A stretch of DNA of 64,000 nucleotides. Source: Bactericera cockerelli. Taxonomy: Eukaryota > Arthropoda > Insecta > Hemiptera > Triozidae. The stretch spans positions 11,449,914-11,513,913 of the forward strand of contig CM044964.1 of assembly GCA_024516035.1 (NCBI GenBank), given 5' to 3'. A program made the position numbers and the translations under genes. The notes under the pieces were generated by a model. It searched no databases. It was not told the origin of the DNA and worked only from the letters and a program-made list of their open reading frames with translations. Below are positions 9,211-22,400 of this stretch, piece after piece (positions within the stretch are counted from its first letter, which is position 1; every line of letters starts with the position of its first letter).

Positions 9211-9714
9211 TGGAAGACTTTCTCTCTACCACATAAATCGACTGATAAGAACTGATATGGGGTTTCTTGAAGGATGCTTTTAATCAGCTTATCTGAAAAT
9301 ATTCGCCCAAAGTGTTGAACATTTTATGTCTCGTTTGCTGAGCTCTTTATTTAGGTGTAGATAAGACATTTATTTTTACTTGTTGAATAGTTTAGTTAAT
9401 GTAAATATTAGAAAATAGGTAGCTAGGATGAGTTTAAATTATTTATTAATGAGGTAATTGAGATCAAAATTATAATTTAAGTGATCAAATACCATGTACT
9501 GTTTTACAATTAAAGTGTCATATTTTTTATACACCAAATTAATGTTTTGCATTTTCTAGCATAATATGAATAGATGTAGGGAAGTATTATGGTTGATTCT
9601 AGCAAGAGCATAGATTGAGTTTATCCAATAGGTCCTCCATAATTTGTCTGCTTACAGGACTTGAATTAAAAACGCTCTCTCTGTTAGTAATACCTTTACC
9701 AGGAGCTGTTTTAC

Positions 9715-9838
9715 AACACAGCAGCACGGGGATTCGAACCCACAATATTCGAAAGAATGGAGGGTAAAACCCCCGTACCCCCGTCGTGATATGACCATGG
9801 CAGTTGAAAGCGACGTTAAACCCCACTTAAAAAAAAAA
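9715..9838 (+). mobile_element. SINE tail fragment
   Basis: GAATGGAGGGTAAAACCCCC, GTCGTGATATGACCATGGCA and TTGAAAGCGACGTTAAACCC with poly-A end: the tail shared by the 5S- and tRNA-headed SINEs. Confidence 0.65.
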
Positions 9839-9865
9839 AGATAATAAGGTATTTCAATCTAAACG

Positions 9866-10034
9866 CTTAAATCAGAAAACGCCAGAATTAAGGCATTTCC
9901 CAGCAGCACCATTACAATAAAAACAGTGAGTTGACTTTTAAGGTCAAGGATCTTAAATCAGAAAACGCCAGAATTAAGGCATTTCCCAGCAGCACCATTA
10001 CAATAAAAACAGTGAGTTGACTTTTAAGGTCAAA
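9866..10034. repeat. Two-copy 84-bp tandem duplication
   Basis: The segment from CTTAAATCAGAAAACGCCAG to GACTTTTAAGGTCAAGGAT is repeated almost perfectly back to back. It lies between the two convergent genes, so it could be near both 3' ends. Confidence 0.85.
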
Positions 10035-10058
10035 GATTTTTCAAGGTTTTCACCTCTT

Positions 10059-10064
10059 TTTATT
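10059..10064 (-). terminator. Candidate RPS8 poly-A signal
   Basis: AATAAA on the minus strand about 230 nt past the RPS8 stop codon. No other AATAAA is closer downstream. Position only; unverified. Confidence 0.35.
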
Positions 10065-10293
10065 CATACATCTCCTCAAAATAAAACATCAGTATATAAA
10101 AAGAAAAAATAAGAAACAAGTTGTGTAACGACGTAGGTGACGAGGGGGGCTATACAATCACACTTGCAGCACTAGCATTGACGACATCGGACCAAAGCTG
10201 ATGGATTTCGACCGGATATTGACACATTTACAGATATTAAACAAGCGTTTGATGTTGTCTAGCGCGGCGCGGTTGGAATGGCTCAGGGCGCGT

Positions 10294-10403
10294 CTATTTG
10301 CCCTTCTTAGCCTTGATCTTCCTCATGTAGAACTCGAGCTCCTTGCCTTCTAGGATGTAGCCGTCTACGCGACCACACTGTCCGGGTCTGCTCGCCACGC
10401 AAG
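10294..10403 (-). CDS. RpS8: RPS8 exon 6
   Basis: Encodes [28 protein letters not shown] and IKAKKGK-stop. Acceptor TTGCAG at 10404-10409 (minus). The stop codon is the reverse complement of 10294-10296. Confidence 0.95.
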
Positions 10404-13400
10404 CTGCAACACATCACAACACAGCAATTAGTATAATTATCTTCACTTAACTATAGTATTTTTTTTTTATTATATAATATCACTTTATTGTAGTATACTT
10501 TATTAGAAAACATTATTCAGGACATCGTCATTTGGATGACAACCCAAAACGCTTGCAGCATTGCCTCGTTGAACTGCAAGGCTTATCTGTTGCAGCAAAT
10601 AATTTCCCGTTCTTGGGTCTCCAAAAGTAATTATACGGAGGGAATACATTAGACTGGTTTTAAAAAATCAATATCGGAATTTTTACAACGCTCAGGCAGA
10701 AATGAGTTCGGCTTTTGCAGAAATTGAGATAGACAAAATTTCAAGGCAATCAGAGTACGTTAACAGGACCCGCTCTGGCCTCAAAGTTTGGAAATTTGCC
10801 AAATTTTCGAGGTTGAGCTGACATTTTCGGCCGTAACTCGAGAACGAAAAATCATACGAGCTTTAAAGATACATCAAATGAAAGACCATTTTGTTGGCTT
10901 TACTTTTTTGTAGAATACTAGTTCCCGAAATCTTAATGGTTACTGACTAAATTAAGAATATGTAGTCGAAAACGGGCCAGGTACCCAAAGTAGAGCATCT
11001 AAGGCAAGATAGGATAATGGGTGAAAATACTTATGATTTATAAAACTTATACATATAAATGTTAGAAGATTAGTTTTGAATGCTTTTTTGACACATTATG
11101 AAGCTATAAATACCCGTTTTTACCTACTTGATAGTTCCTGACAGGTTGAGGCATGGCCAGAAAAACAAAATAATAATACACACATATTACGTCAAAGTTA
11201 TTCTAATTTTTTTTTTATTGTAGAACTACAAATATCTAAAATTAAAAGTACAAATAGGTACCATTCCGTAAAAAAAATACAAATTAAGCAGTAAAACTTA
11301 ACTTAGTTAGTTGGGAGAGTGGTAGAGAGGGAACTTTTTGAAGAATCAGGATAGAGTCTCCTACATTTACTCGCAACTTGTTGGACAAACTGTTTCTGAC
11401 ATTCCTCTCTAGTTAGTAAGTCGCTGAAGTCACTCATCAACTTAACGCCTCTCTTGGCTCTATCGGTTACAACTTTAAGGGATTGTACAATTTTAAGTCC
11501 TTTCTGATACTGAGGCTCACCATGCCAAATTTAGAGGTCTCCCCTCAAAAAGTCAGTTTTTATGACAAATCGACTAAAGAAAAGAAAAGTTCCGTGAGTA
11601 ATGAACTCTTTAAGGCCCCCTCTCACATAAGCTGGTATGTCTTTTATTCGTACTGTAATGTAGACATTTTTTGTCCCCTCTGTATCATCAGATGAACTGA
11701 AAAGCTTTGCAGCCATTCTTGACTTTTCATCATGTGACAAAGTTGGACCGAAAAAATCCCAAGCCAACAATTTCGGCTTTCAAGTACCACAGGTGATAGA
11801 CAACTTTATTTAGTGCTTTCTCTGAACTATGTGTTTTGATACGACAGCATCAAACACAGGTGTAGAGTAAAAGGACCCTGCACATTATTTGAAAAAATGT
11901 TAGAGCGGGACTTGCTCTCCTTAGCATATCGGCACAACATTCTAGAAGTTGTCTTGAGAAGCGTCTTTGACTGTAAAATGGGTAGTAGAACTGAACCTCA
12001 TCCAGATAATTTATATGAGAGCGCGATTAGCTCAGTGGTTAAGCACCGCTTGCCATGCGGAAGGTCCTGGGTTTGATCCTCCGTGCCGACAAAAATTTGT
12101 ATTCTTAATTTGGTTACAATTGTTTGTAAGGGATACCTTCCGGTGCGCTCGTGATAACCTAGCACCTAAATGGGAAGTATTGTGTCACATCTCGCCCATC
12201 AGAGGGGAGGCATACTACGGGATGGGCAGGTTACAACACAGACCACAAGCGTCTACAGTACCTCCTGTTTCTTGGCTATAACGTGTGGTACTTGAATGCC
12301 GAAACTGTTGGCTTGGGATTTTTCGATCCAATTTTGTCACATGATGAAAAGTCTGGAATGGCTGAAGAACTTTTCAGTTCTTCTGATGATACAGAGGGGA
12401 CAAAAAATGTCAACATTACAGTACGAGTAAAAGACATACCAGCTTATGTGAGAGGGGGCCTTAAAGAGTTCATTACTCACGAAACATTTCTTTTCTTCAG
12501 TCGATTTGTCATAAAAACTGACTTTTTGAGGGTAGACCCCTAAATTTGGCATGGTGAGCCTCAGTATCAGAAAGGACATAAAGTTGTACAATCCCTTAAA
12601 GTTGTAAACGACACAGCCAAGAGAGGCGTTAAGTTGAGGAGTGACTTCAGCGACTTACTAACTAGAGAGGAATGTCAGAAACAGTTTGTCCCTCAAGTTG
12701 TGAGTAAATGTAGGAGACTCTATCCTGATTCTTCAAAAAGTTCCCTCTCTACCACTCTCCCAACTAACTAAGTTAGGTTTTACTGCTTAATTTATATTTT
12801 TTTGACGAAATGTTACCTATTTGTACTTTTAATTTTAGATATTTGTAGTTCTACAATAAAAAAATGAGAATAACTTTGACGTAATATGTTTGTATTATTA
12901 TTTTGTTTTTCTGGCCATGCCTTAACCTGTTAGGAACTATCATGTGGGTAAAAACGGGTATTTATAGCTTCATAATGTGTCAAAAAATCATTCAAAACAA
13001 ATCTTATAACATTTTCTAGTATAAGTTTTATAAATCATAAGTATTTTCACCCATTATCCTATCATGCCTTAGATGCTCTACTTTGGGTACCTGGCCCGTT
13101 TTCGACTACATATTCTTAATTTAGTCAGTAACCATTAAGATTTCGGGAACTAGTATTATACAACAAAGTAAAGCCAACAAAATAGTCTTTCATTTGATAT
13201 ATCTTTAAAGCTCGTATGATTTTTCGTTCTCGAGTTACGGCCGAAAATGTCAGCTCAACCTCGAAAATTTGGCAAATTTCCAAACTTTGAGGCCAGAGCG
13301 GGTCCTGTTAACGTACTCTGGTTGCCTTGAAATTTTGTCTATCTCAATTTCTGCAAAAGCCGAACTCATTTCTGCCTGAGCGTTGTAAAAATTCTGACAT

Positions 13401-16400
13401 TTTTTTCTTACCTCTATGAGATAAAACCAGTCTAGGAATACATATAAATAAAGTAAACTCATAGATAAAGACAACACTACCGTGAAGGATGATATAATTC
13501 ATGCAAAATAAAGAAATGTTAAGTTTATTGAAAATGAATAAAATTAGTGAGGCTCGAGAGTGAGTCTATCCTTCACTACATTATGGAAAAGTGACATACG
13601 AAGGTAGATCACATTTTGAAATATCGTATCTCTTTTAGGATCAATAATTTATTTCATTATTTTCAGGAATTCTTCATGACTCGTTTGTAAAAAATGTGCC
13701 AGAAATATGAGAACTCGATTCTTGCACAATCATCAGCACAAGAACCATCTTATGGTTCCCGATTTTCTGACAACTGCTATAGCACTTAAACTGGCCACAC
13801 AACTGATCAACAGCTACATTGCATGGAATTCCGAGGTGCATTCATAAAATCTCTCACTCATACATCTCCCGATGCATTATATTCTTTCACAAGTCTGAAA
13901 ATCACGGTGATTTGAAAACACCAACTACATACTTCTAAGTCATAATGCATACATAAAACTGTTTTATTTTTCTTTTAGTTTTCATATATAAAACTGTTTT
14001 ATTTTTCTTTTAGTTTTCATACTTAAAACTGTTTTATTTTTCTTTAGTTTTATGAACCAAAGAGAACGATGAGATTACTCAAAACTCCTTTTTTTCGAAG
14101 ACAACCAACATAAGCAAATTTAATGTTCTTTGATATATGCTGGGGTAATCAATTTGTGTCAGCAACGAGGAATTCCACAGTTTTCTATCAACAAAGTAGA
14201 AGACGAGCTTCTTTTCTGCGAATTCTGTTGTGTCATCATGCACAAATTGAGAGCCTGAATTTAACTAGTGCCGATTATATCTAATGGAAATCACAAATTA
14301 GGTTTCTATGCTTGTCTCAGAGCGCTGTGGGAAATACAACAGTGTTGTGTCACATCACATAGCTTCAGCAAATGAAATGAACCAAGGTAACACATGTCAT
14401 CATTGGCAAGCAGAATATTAAACAGATAACATGTAAGATGAGAAAGAGAGAAAAAAGAAAATGTATAGATAAGTCACAGTATGTACAATGTCTAAGAGCT
14501 TCCATATAAGCCTGATTTAGGGCAGAATTATAAAACAGTATTATGCTAAGTCAGACTGTCCCTCAAGTCAGGCTATAGTGCGCTGTGATTGGTTGAAACT
14601 CAGGCATGAGGGAGGATTCTGACTAATCTTAAATTAGGGCGGAATTAATAGACGTTTCTGTAACCTGTGGCACTAAGTCACGGATTGCGTACTGTGTAAG
14701 ATAGGGAAAACCGACGCTTAGCAATGACTTGAGTTATAGATTTGTATATTAATTTCGCCCTTAATCTCGTTTTACATTTCAGCCATACGAGTAGGTAATG
14801 TGTTTAAGAACGTCAGGAAATTTTAGTTCTGAGTGACAATTCAGAATCCTTTTGGCTTGAATATAAAATATAATCATTAGCTTCATTTGACGAGTTTTAC
14901 TTGATCATCATTATTGTCGACTCAGAATTTCATATAAAATCTCAAGATAAGCTAAAGTCTAGAGAGGTTCCGGCGCATCTTAAATTTAAAATCCTCTGCC
15001 ATGATTCGGCCATTAGTCTCACATGATTAGGACGGTCACAGGTAAGCTATTCCCAGAGCCTTGCTGGCGTATCTGTACTGTGCATAGGACTTTTTCCTTC
15101 TTCATTGAGCCACTTTATAACACTGTATCACAACAGGTCGTCTATGCTAGTTACCCTTTCTCAAATAGTGTTTTAAATTTGTAGTTCATTGAGGTACTGA
15201 AATAAAGAATCAACGCTCTCGACTGAGTCTGAGAGCGTAGGAGAAACAGGGAGAAAATCACGTATTTGTGAGTGTAAAGGACAGGCGAGGATGTGTCGAA
15301 CAGTGAGATTCTCGCCGCAACCACACAAAGGCTGAGGTGTTTGCTTGCCTGAATATTGCTGTGGGTCAGTCTTGTAGGTCCGATTCTTATTCATGTAGCA
15401 ATTGTTGCATGGGGCTTTTCATACATTCAGTAGAAGGGAATTGAAAAGATTCAGTAGAAGGAAATCTATTTATTTTTTGAAACTCTATTAGTAATAGGTA
15501 TACAAACAAATAATGGTAAAAATTAAAATACAAAATAATATAAACAAGAAAAAATAAACAAAATATATACATATGTCCTAACTAAAGGGCGGGGTAATTG
15601 CCATAGGCAATCTCTTCCACCCAACCCTTAATTGAATAAAAATCTGTGAGTCAGTCTTGTATGACCGATCCCCTCATTCGTGTCGCATGAGGCTTTTCAT
15701 GCATTCAGAGGAAGGGAATCACCCTACAGATTGACGAGGCATGGCTGCAAAAGCTCACCTAGGATACGACCGGTCTGGAATTGCTCCTCGATGGGCTGCT
15801 CCACCTTGGCGTGCTTCTGTCTGGACTTGTACTTCTTCACCACCTTCTTGGATCTCTTCTTGTTCAGGACGGCCTCTTCAGCCTCCGTCTGAAAACAAAC
15901 AAGAGAAACATATTAATAAATAATCGAGCCAAGATAAAGGAAGTTGTCTACATAGGAGTCACCGTCTACAAATTTATGTATTTTTTAAATCTATATTTTT
16001 GTAATTGTGGTATAGGTACATGATATATCAAGAAAAAAATAAAATAACAAACTAACACGTTAATAAATTGAGACCAAGATAAATACAGTAGGCTAAATTT
16101 GTCATTTCATTTAAAAAAAAAAAAAAAAAATGTTAACTTCAGATATTTTGAGACTTAATTTACTGTTATTGGAGAATGCATGGCAACACAAATAAAACTA
16201 GTGCTTAAAAGAAAGGAAGCTTTTTTCGTTATTTTATTTTTTCTGAGACGTCATTCATATCACAATGGCAAGACCATTCGACTACTACAATAATGTTAAT
16301 CGCCATCAGCAAAGGCTCATTTAGAGTGATCTAAGATTCTGCAAAGGGGGAAAACCTCGAGTCCTGATATTCTCTTCCGATAGGTTCGAGGAATGGAATT

Positions 16401-19400
16401 GAATTGGATACTTTTATTTGTGCAAGGAACAAGAAAATATAAAAATACAACTTCTGAGGAAGGAAGAGGACCGAACATGGGACTATTTGTAGCTTAGGGA
16501 GGGCGGGCACTCAGAGTAACTATGAAACACACTCAGCGGTTCTCAACTAGGCGTGGAAGTCAAAAACTGACAAGAGCCACATGAGGCGTCGAGATCATGG
16601 GCTTGGTGTTATCATCATCGTGCCGGGGGGGGGATAATAGGTGGGAGAGTTTGAACTTCGAGAAATACTAATAGTTTAGATATTATACACGATAATATTT
16701 TAAAAGTCGAATGGTCACACTAGTTGGCTCTTTCGGTTGGAGTGGAATAATTTTAAATAGCGGACGCCGCATATAGGAATTTCTTTTAGAGAAGATCCCC
16801 AGAAATTAGTACCGTTTCGGTTGTGGGTTCAATTTTCTTACAGGACAAATTATTATTGATCTATGCTTGTCTCAGAGCGCTGTGGGAAATACAACAGTGT
16901 TGTGTCACATCACATAGCTTCAGCAAATGAAATGAACCAAGGTAACACATGTCATCATTGGCAAGCATATGTTATCAAAATCTTTTTTTAAACTGCACTA
17001 TTGAGTATATAATGTTTATTAAAATTAAAAATGGTATTTTTTGGGGTTTTGTATATTTTGATTTTATTTTCATACCATCATAGGCTATGTTGTTGGAAAT
17101 AACTCTGTACCAAGTTGTTCAGAACGTTAGAGGTGAAATAGTAGGTTGAGTTATTCATCAATGTAACGCAACTGACGACTCAGTGAAGAATCGACAATCA
17201 CGTCAGATAGGGTGGCTCATCATTACAACTTGGTGGTTGAAATATGTCCAATAGTTAAACTTGCTTTTATTTCAACTTGATCTTCCACTGTCTTATTTTT
17301 CAAGAAATTCCAGCTCAAATTTCAAAATGGAGTGTGAAAAGCAATTGATTGTGCTACTACAAAACGCTAGGATTCGTGATTAATTTGTATTTTCTCAGTA
17401 GAAACGGGTTGTCACCATTTCATGTGTAAGAAGACCGTCGTTCTAGCATCATCATTGAAAAATCAAGTTTACTACTATATTAGTAACAACGATACATAAA
17501 TAAGTATAAAGATGGGTTATTTTGAGACAAATCAGAATCCTTTTGGCTTGAATATAAAATAAAATCATTCTCATTTCATTTGACGAGTTTTACTTGATCA
17601 TCATTTTCGTCTCAGGATTTACAATATTAATCTGTAACTTAGGATTTAAATGATATGTACTAACAAAATTACAAAATTCGATATTCAAGTCTTGAGTTAG
17701 TAAAGAAAATCTATTTTTTGCAAGGAAATGTGTTTCAACTAATCATTATTACCACGGCACCCGTCGCCTGGCCTATCAGGGCCGAATTATAAGAGGATTA
17801 CAACAATTGTATAAAAAAAAAAAACAAGCCAGACCAGACCGTCACTCAAGTCGACTATGCTGCGCTGTGATTGGTTGAAACTCCGACTTGAGGGTCGGTC
17901 GAGCTTCCTTCAGTTTAAATTTGTGTCAGCAACGAGGAATTCCACAGTTTTCTATCAACAAAGTAGAAGACGAGCTTCTTTTCTGCGAATTCTGTTGTGT
18001 CATCATGCACAAAGAGTGAACCTCTGAATTTAACTAGTATCACAATGCAAGTATGGAAAAATATGAAACTATGTAGGTTAAAACAATGCAATTTGCATCA
18101 GGTGTCAATTTGAAAATAAGGCAAATTAACAAATGGTTGCAGGTTGAGTTTTCTATGCTTGTCTCAGAGCGCTGTGGGAAATACAACAGTGTTGTGTCAC
18201 ATCACATAGCTTCAGCAAATGAAATGAACCAAGGTAACACGTGTCATCATTGGCAAGCACAAATTTACAAGTTCTTTCGAAAGAAAATATAGGTTCCTTT
18301 TAATGTTATTTTTTTAATCAAGTTTACTGACGAAATAAATACTAAATGACCACTCGTGAATTTTCATTTTATTTTTACACTTCAATAGGATGAAACCCCT
18401 ATGAACAGTAGGTAGTTGAAATCTCTCAGTAGAACGGGTTGTCACCATTTCATGTGTAAGAAGACCGTCGTTCTAGCATCATCATTGAAATTGGAACTCC
18501 TTGATAAATATTATGTTATAGAAGAGAAAAGTGTACGAAAATAAAACCATGGAGAACTACCCGTGTGAATTAAATGGGCATCACATTGAAAGGAAGACAG
18601 TTCAGAATCCTTTTGGCTTGAATATAAAATATAATCATTCTTGTTTCATTTGACGAGTTTTGCTTAGTCATCATTAATGTCTTCACAAGCATGGCGATAG
18701 ATTCTGTTAAGAGGAGAATCGATTATTATTACCCACACTGCATTGCTCACTATCTAATAATAACACTCTTTAGTGTAATGCTCAAAGCATTTTCTACCAC
18801 CTTACCCTCAGACCAAAATATGTGGTCACAAACCCAAATTAAAGAGGAAAAATTTATGCGCTGAGATTCGAACCAACGGATCCCTTACGTGTTAACCACT
18901 TGACTACCATTATCTAGATCTAGAATCTAGATCAGTCTCTAGATCTAGCACCTATTTAGATCTAGAATCTAAGAGCAATTCCTGAAAAAACAATAGAGTA
19001 GATATTCATCTTAAGTTCTGGTTGACAATTCAGAATCCTTTTGGCTTGAATATAAAATATAATCATTAGCTTCATTTGACGAGTTTTACTTCATCATCAT
19101 TATTGTCAACTTGGAATTTGATACAAATAAAATATTAAACTTCAGGGGTAATAGAAAGTTTCAATTAACAAGTATTTTCTCAGTAGAACGGGTTGTCACC
19201 ATTTCATGTGTAAGAAGACCGTCGTTCTAGCATCATCATTGAAAAACGCGACACTTTTTTGTGGTCAAATATCTCAAAATGCGACCTGGCAACCTCCTAT
19301 AGGTCTTACTGTAAATAAAATAAGTCCCATATCATAAAGATATAAAATATTCAATTTTCTATAAAGGATAATAATTATAACAATAAAATTGTAATATAAT

Positions 19401-22400
19401 GTATCGATCGAGACAAATCAGAATCCTTTTGGCTTGAATAAAATTATAATCATTGTCATTTCATTAGACGAGTTTTACTTGATCATCACTTTTGTCTAGG
19501 GATTTGTCACCAGAAGTGAAAATTAACCGTGGAACATATAGTTTTGATACCAATGACATTGAAAACCACAACGATAAAATGAAGGAAAAATATATCTATT
19601 TGGGTTCTAACTGGTGCAAGCTACTTTCCAGGATTTACAAACAACTTTTATTATTCAACTTTACAATACAGGGAAACAGTAGAAAAAAAAACCTTTCACT
19701 TTTTTCGTTATTGCAAATTTATTTCACGAAATTACGAGACTTGGGAATGAAATCTCTCAGTAGAACGGGTTGTCACCATTTCATGTGTAAGAAGACCGTC
19801 GTTCTAGCATCATCATTGAAATTGCAACATCTCTTTAAATTAGTTATAAGTAGATCACTATAAATTAATACGCGCTGATCATTTATCCTCAAGTAAAAAT
19901 CTCGAGCTTCTATGGGTGACAATTCAGAATCCTTTTGGCTTGAATATAGAATATAATCATTAGCTTCATTTGACGAGTTTTACTTAATCATCATTATTGC
20001 ACCCTGCTAATTATAATTATGATAATAATAATTATCTGTCAAAGCTAGCAAATTTTTGTTTTTGTGACCGATTGAAACTTTTCAATGTATGTATGTCTTT
20101 TATACAACAAAAAAAAAATCATTGGGAAAACTAAAAGGAAAGAAAAGTTTATTTGTTCAAGCGATATTAAGCTTTGGTTGTTTCATTCAGCAACGAGGAA
20201 TTCCACAGTTTTGTATCAACACGATGAAATGTCTGCGAAATACTGTTTTGTCATCATAGAAACAGGGCAATATCTACTTAATCAATCAAAGAAAACGATT
20301 TCTGAGAGGGTTTTGAAAATTAGGTTAATAAAAAAATTACAAAGAAATGCTTTCCTGGGGCTGAGGGCTACTTGTGTTGGGACGTGTGTTAGTTATTAAA
20401 AAAAAGTAGTGTTTCATTCAGCAACGAGAAATTCCACAGTTTTGTATCAACACGATAAAAAGTCTGCAAAATACTGTTTTGTCATCATAAAAACACTCAC
20501 ATTTTTTTTTGAAACACCAGGACATGTGCTATTTATTTTATAGTTATCAAATTTGTGTTAATCACAATAACTCTCATACTAGTTTAAAAAAAAAAAAAAA
20601 TCTAAACTCGGGTCTTGAACAGTCGACCTCCAGATATCAAGTCCGCCGCCTTATCGATTGAAACTGAGGTGGGGGGTATATTTTATTTTATTAATATGTG
20701 TTTCATTCAGCAACGAGGAATTCCACAGTTTTGTATCAACACGATAAAATGTCTGCGAAATACTGTTTTGTCATCATAGAAAACACAACTATTTCAATTG
20801 AAAATTTAAAGTATGTACTCACCTCAAGAGTTAAATTACAGTTTTTTATTACATAAAAGTGATAAATTTACAATGATAAAAAATATTTTAAAATTAGACA
20901 GACTTGTGAAAGTAGAGAAATTTCACTTGCACAGATAATATATTTTTAAACAATAATCACTCATATTGTTTGTTTAAATTTTAAAAAGTAAAAAATAATA
21001 TTAGATTCCGTGCTAAGATTTAACCGGGAAGTATAAAAGCACCTTTCTCACTCAGGAGATTTAAGTCAACTAATTAATAAAAAAACTAACACATATTTTC
21101 CAATCCATAAAATCCATTACGCTATAAATAAACCTCTATAACTTTCTAGGAATACAACAAATGGCAATACGGGTTAATAATAGGTAGGTGGCATCTAACT
21201 CACCTGGTTTTACCCTGAGACAAAAGGCTGACCTTTGTCTCCATTACATCAGCCCCAAAGAGGGTCAGACCATTGTCATCAGCCCCAAAAAGGGTCAACC
21301 TATAATTACTTAACCTTCATATTATTACCTATTCTTGTTTTCCTATCGTCTACCTACATTCATTTCACGAGAACTTCCAAATCATGCCTCCTTATAAATT
21401 CTAAGAAAAAACAATATAATTATCTTAAAAACTATAAATAGCGACGGGTCATACAAGATTTTGGTATTACATATTGGAAAAAAAAGTTTACACAAACTCG
21501 CTTTACTAAATCTTTGCTGAACTTGGGACTCGAACCACTGACCTGCGGTTACGAGAAAGACACATTTTCTTGGCTGACATGCAACTTGAACAGTACCTAT
21601 TTTTTGTACAATTTTCATTTCTCAGGTCTAAACAGAATCAGAAATGTACCAGAAACATGAGAACTCGATTCTGGCACTCTGAGGATGCACTAGAATCATC
21701 AAGGTTCTCAATTTCCTGGTAAAATTAATATGGCACTTAAACTGGCCACACAAATTAGTAACAGGTACATTTGCATGGAATTCCGAGGTGCCTTCTCTTC
21801 AAGACTTTTCTTTTATGAACACACAAAAAAACCCATATGAAATCAAATCAGATGCAAAAAAAACAAGTATGTTTAAAAACATTTTCCCTAGCACAATAAA
21901 AATAATAATATAAAAATAGAAATCAAAAATAATAAAATAATGAAGACTGAATAAGTATCATTAAGGTGCGTCCACATTATGTCGATCGACAGTGTTAATA
22001 CTCCAAAGCCTCGATCGACACGTCCACACTATGTCGATTGACACAAAATAGTGTGGACGAACCTTTAGAAACGAAGATGGTTTAGCACGCCAGTTGAGAA
22101 ATAATAATAAAAAGTAAACCACAAAAACTGAGCACATTAAATTTATCAGGTTGCTCAAGTTTGCTATCTTCCTCTATTTAATGAGGAAAGTTGAGGTAGT
22201 ACATGACAAAAGCATTAACACCACCAGTTTGCCTGTCTTGCGTCATTAAGGGCTGAATTATAGAACAGGATTAGATTAAATCCAAGCGGACTCTATCCCT
22301 TACTCTGGCTAAGTTTATAATAATAATAATATCACTCTTAAGTGGAAGGTATCCACCAGGCGAGGTTAATGCTCAAAGCATTTTCTAACACCTAACTCTC

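Larger units (their letters stand above)
10675..13396. repeat. Large inverted repeat, arms about 1.1 kb
   Basis: The left arm (about 10675-11793) is repeated in reverse at about 12281-13396 with scattered differences. Check points: CAACGCTCAGGCAGAAATGA at 10686 against TCATTTCTGCCTGAGCGTTG ending at 13385, and AACAAAATAATAATACACAC on one side against its near complement on the other. The 490-bp spacer carries a tRNA-headed SINE. Both arms are in the last RPS8 intron, so the pre-mRNA could fold into a long hairpin. Confidence 0.9.

Noticed and set aside
12016..12085. Possible tRNA gene
   Set aside because: A and B boxes present but the acceptor and anticodon stems do not close; same family elsewhere in worn form, so a SINE.
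17388..17463. Identification of family C as SNORD38
   Set aside because: Tempting because vertebrate RPS8 hosts U38 and both guides contain GTTCT and CTACTGA-like strings, but the D+5 position and the target differ, so homology is not shown.
19492..19863. 123-codon ORF on +
   Set aside because: Overlaps a well-formed family C snoRNA on - and lies in an RPS8 intron; no protein similarity.
20085..20399. 104-codon ORF on +
   Set aside because: Covers a family E-prime snoRNA on -; low-complexity Lys-rich translation.
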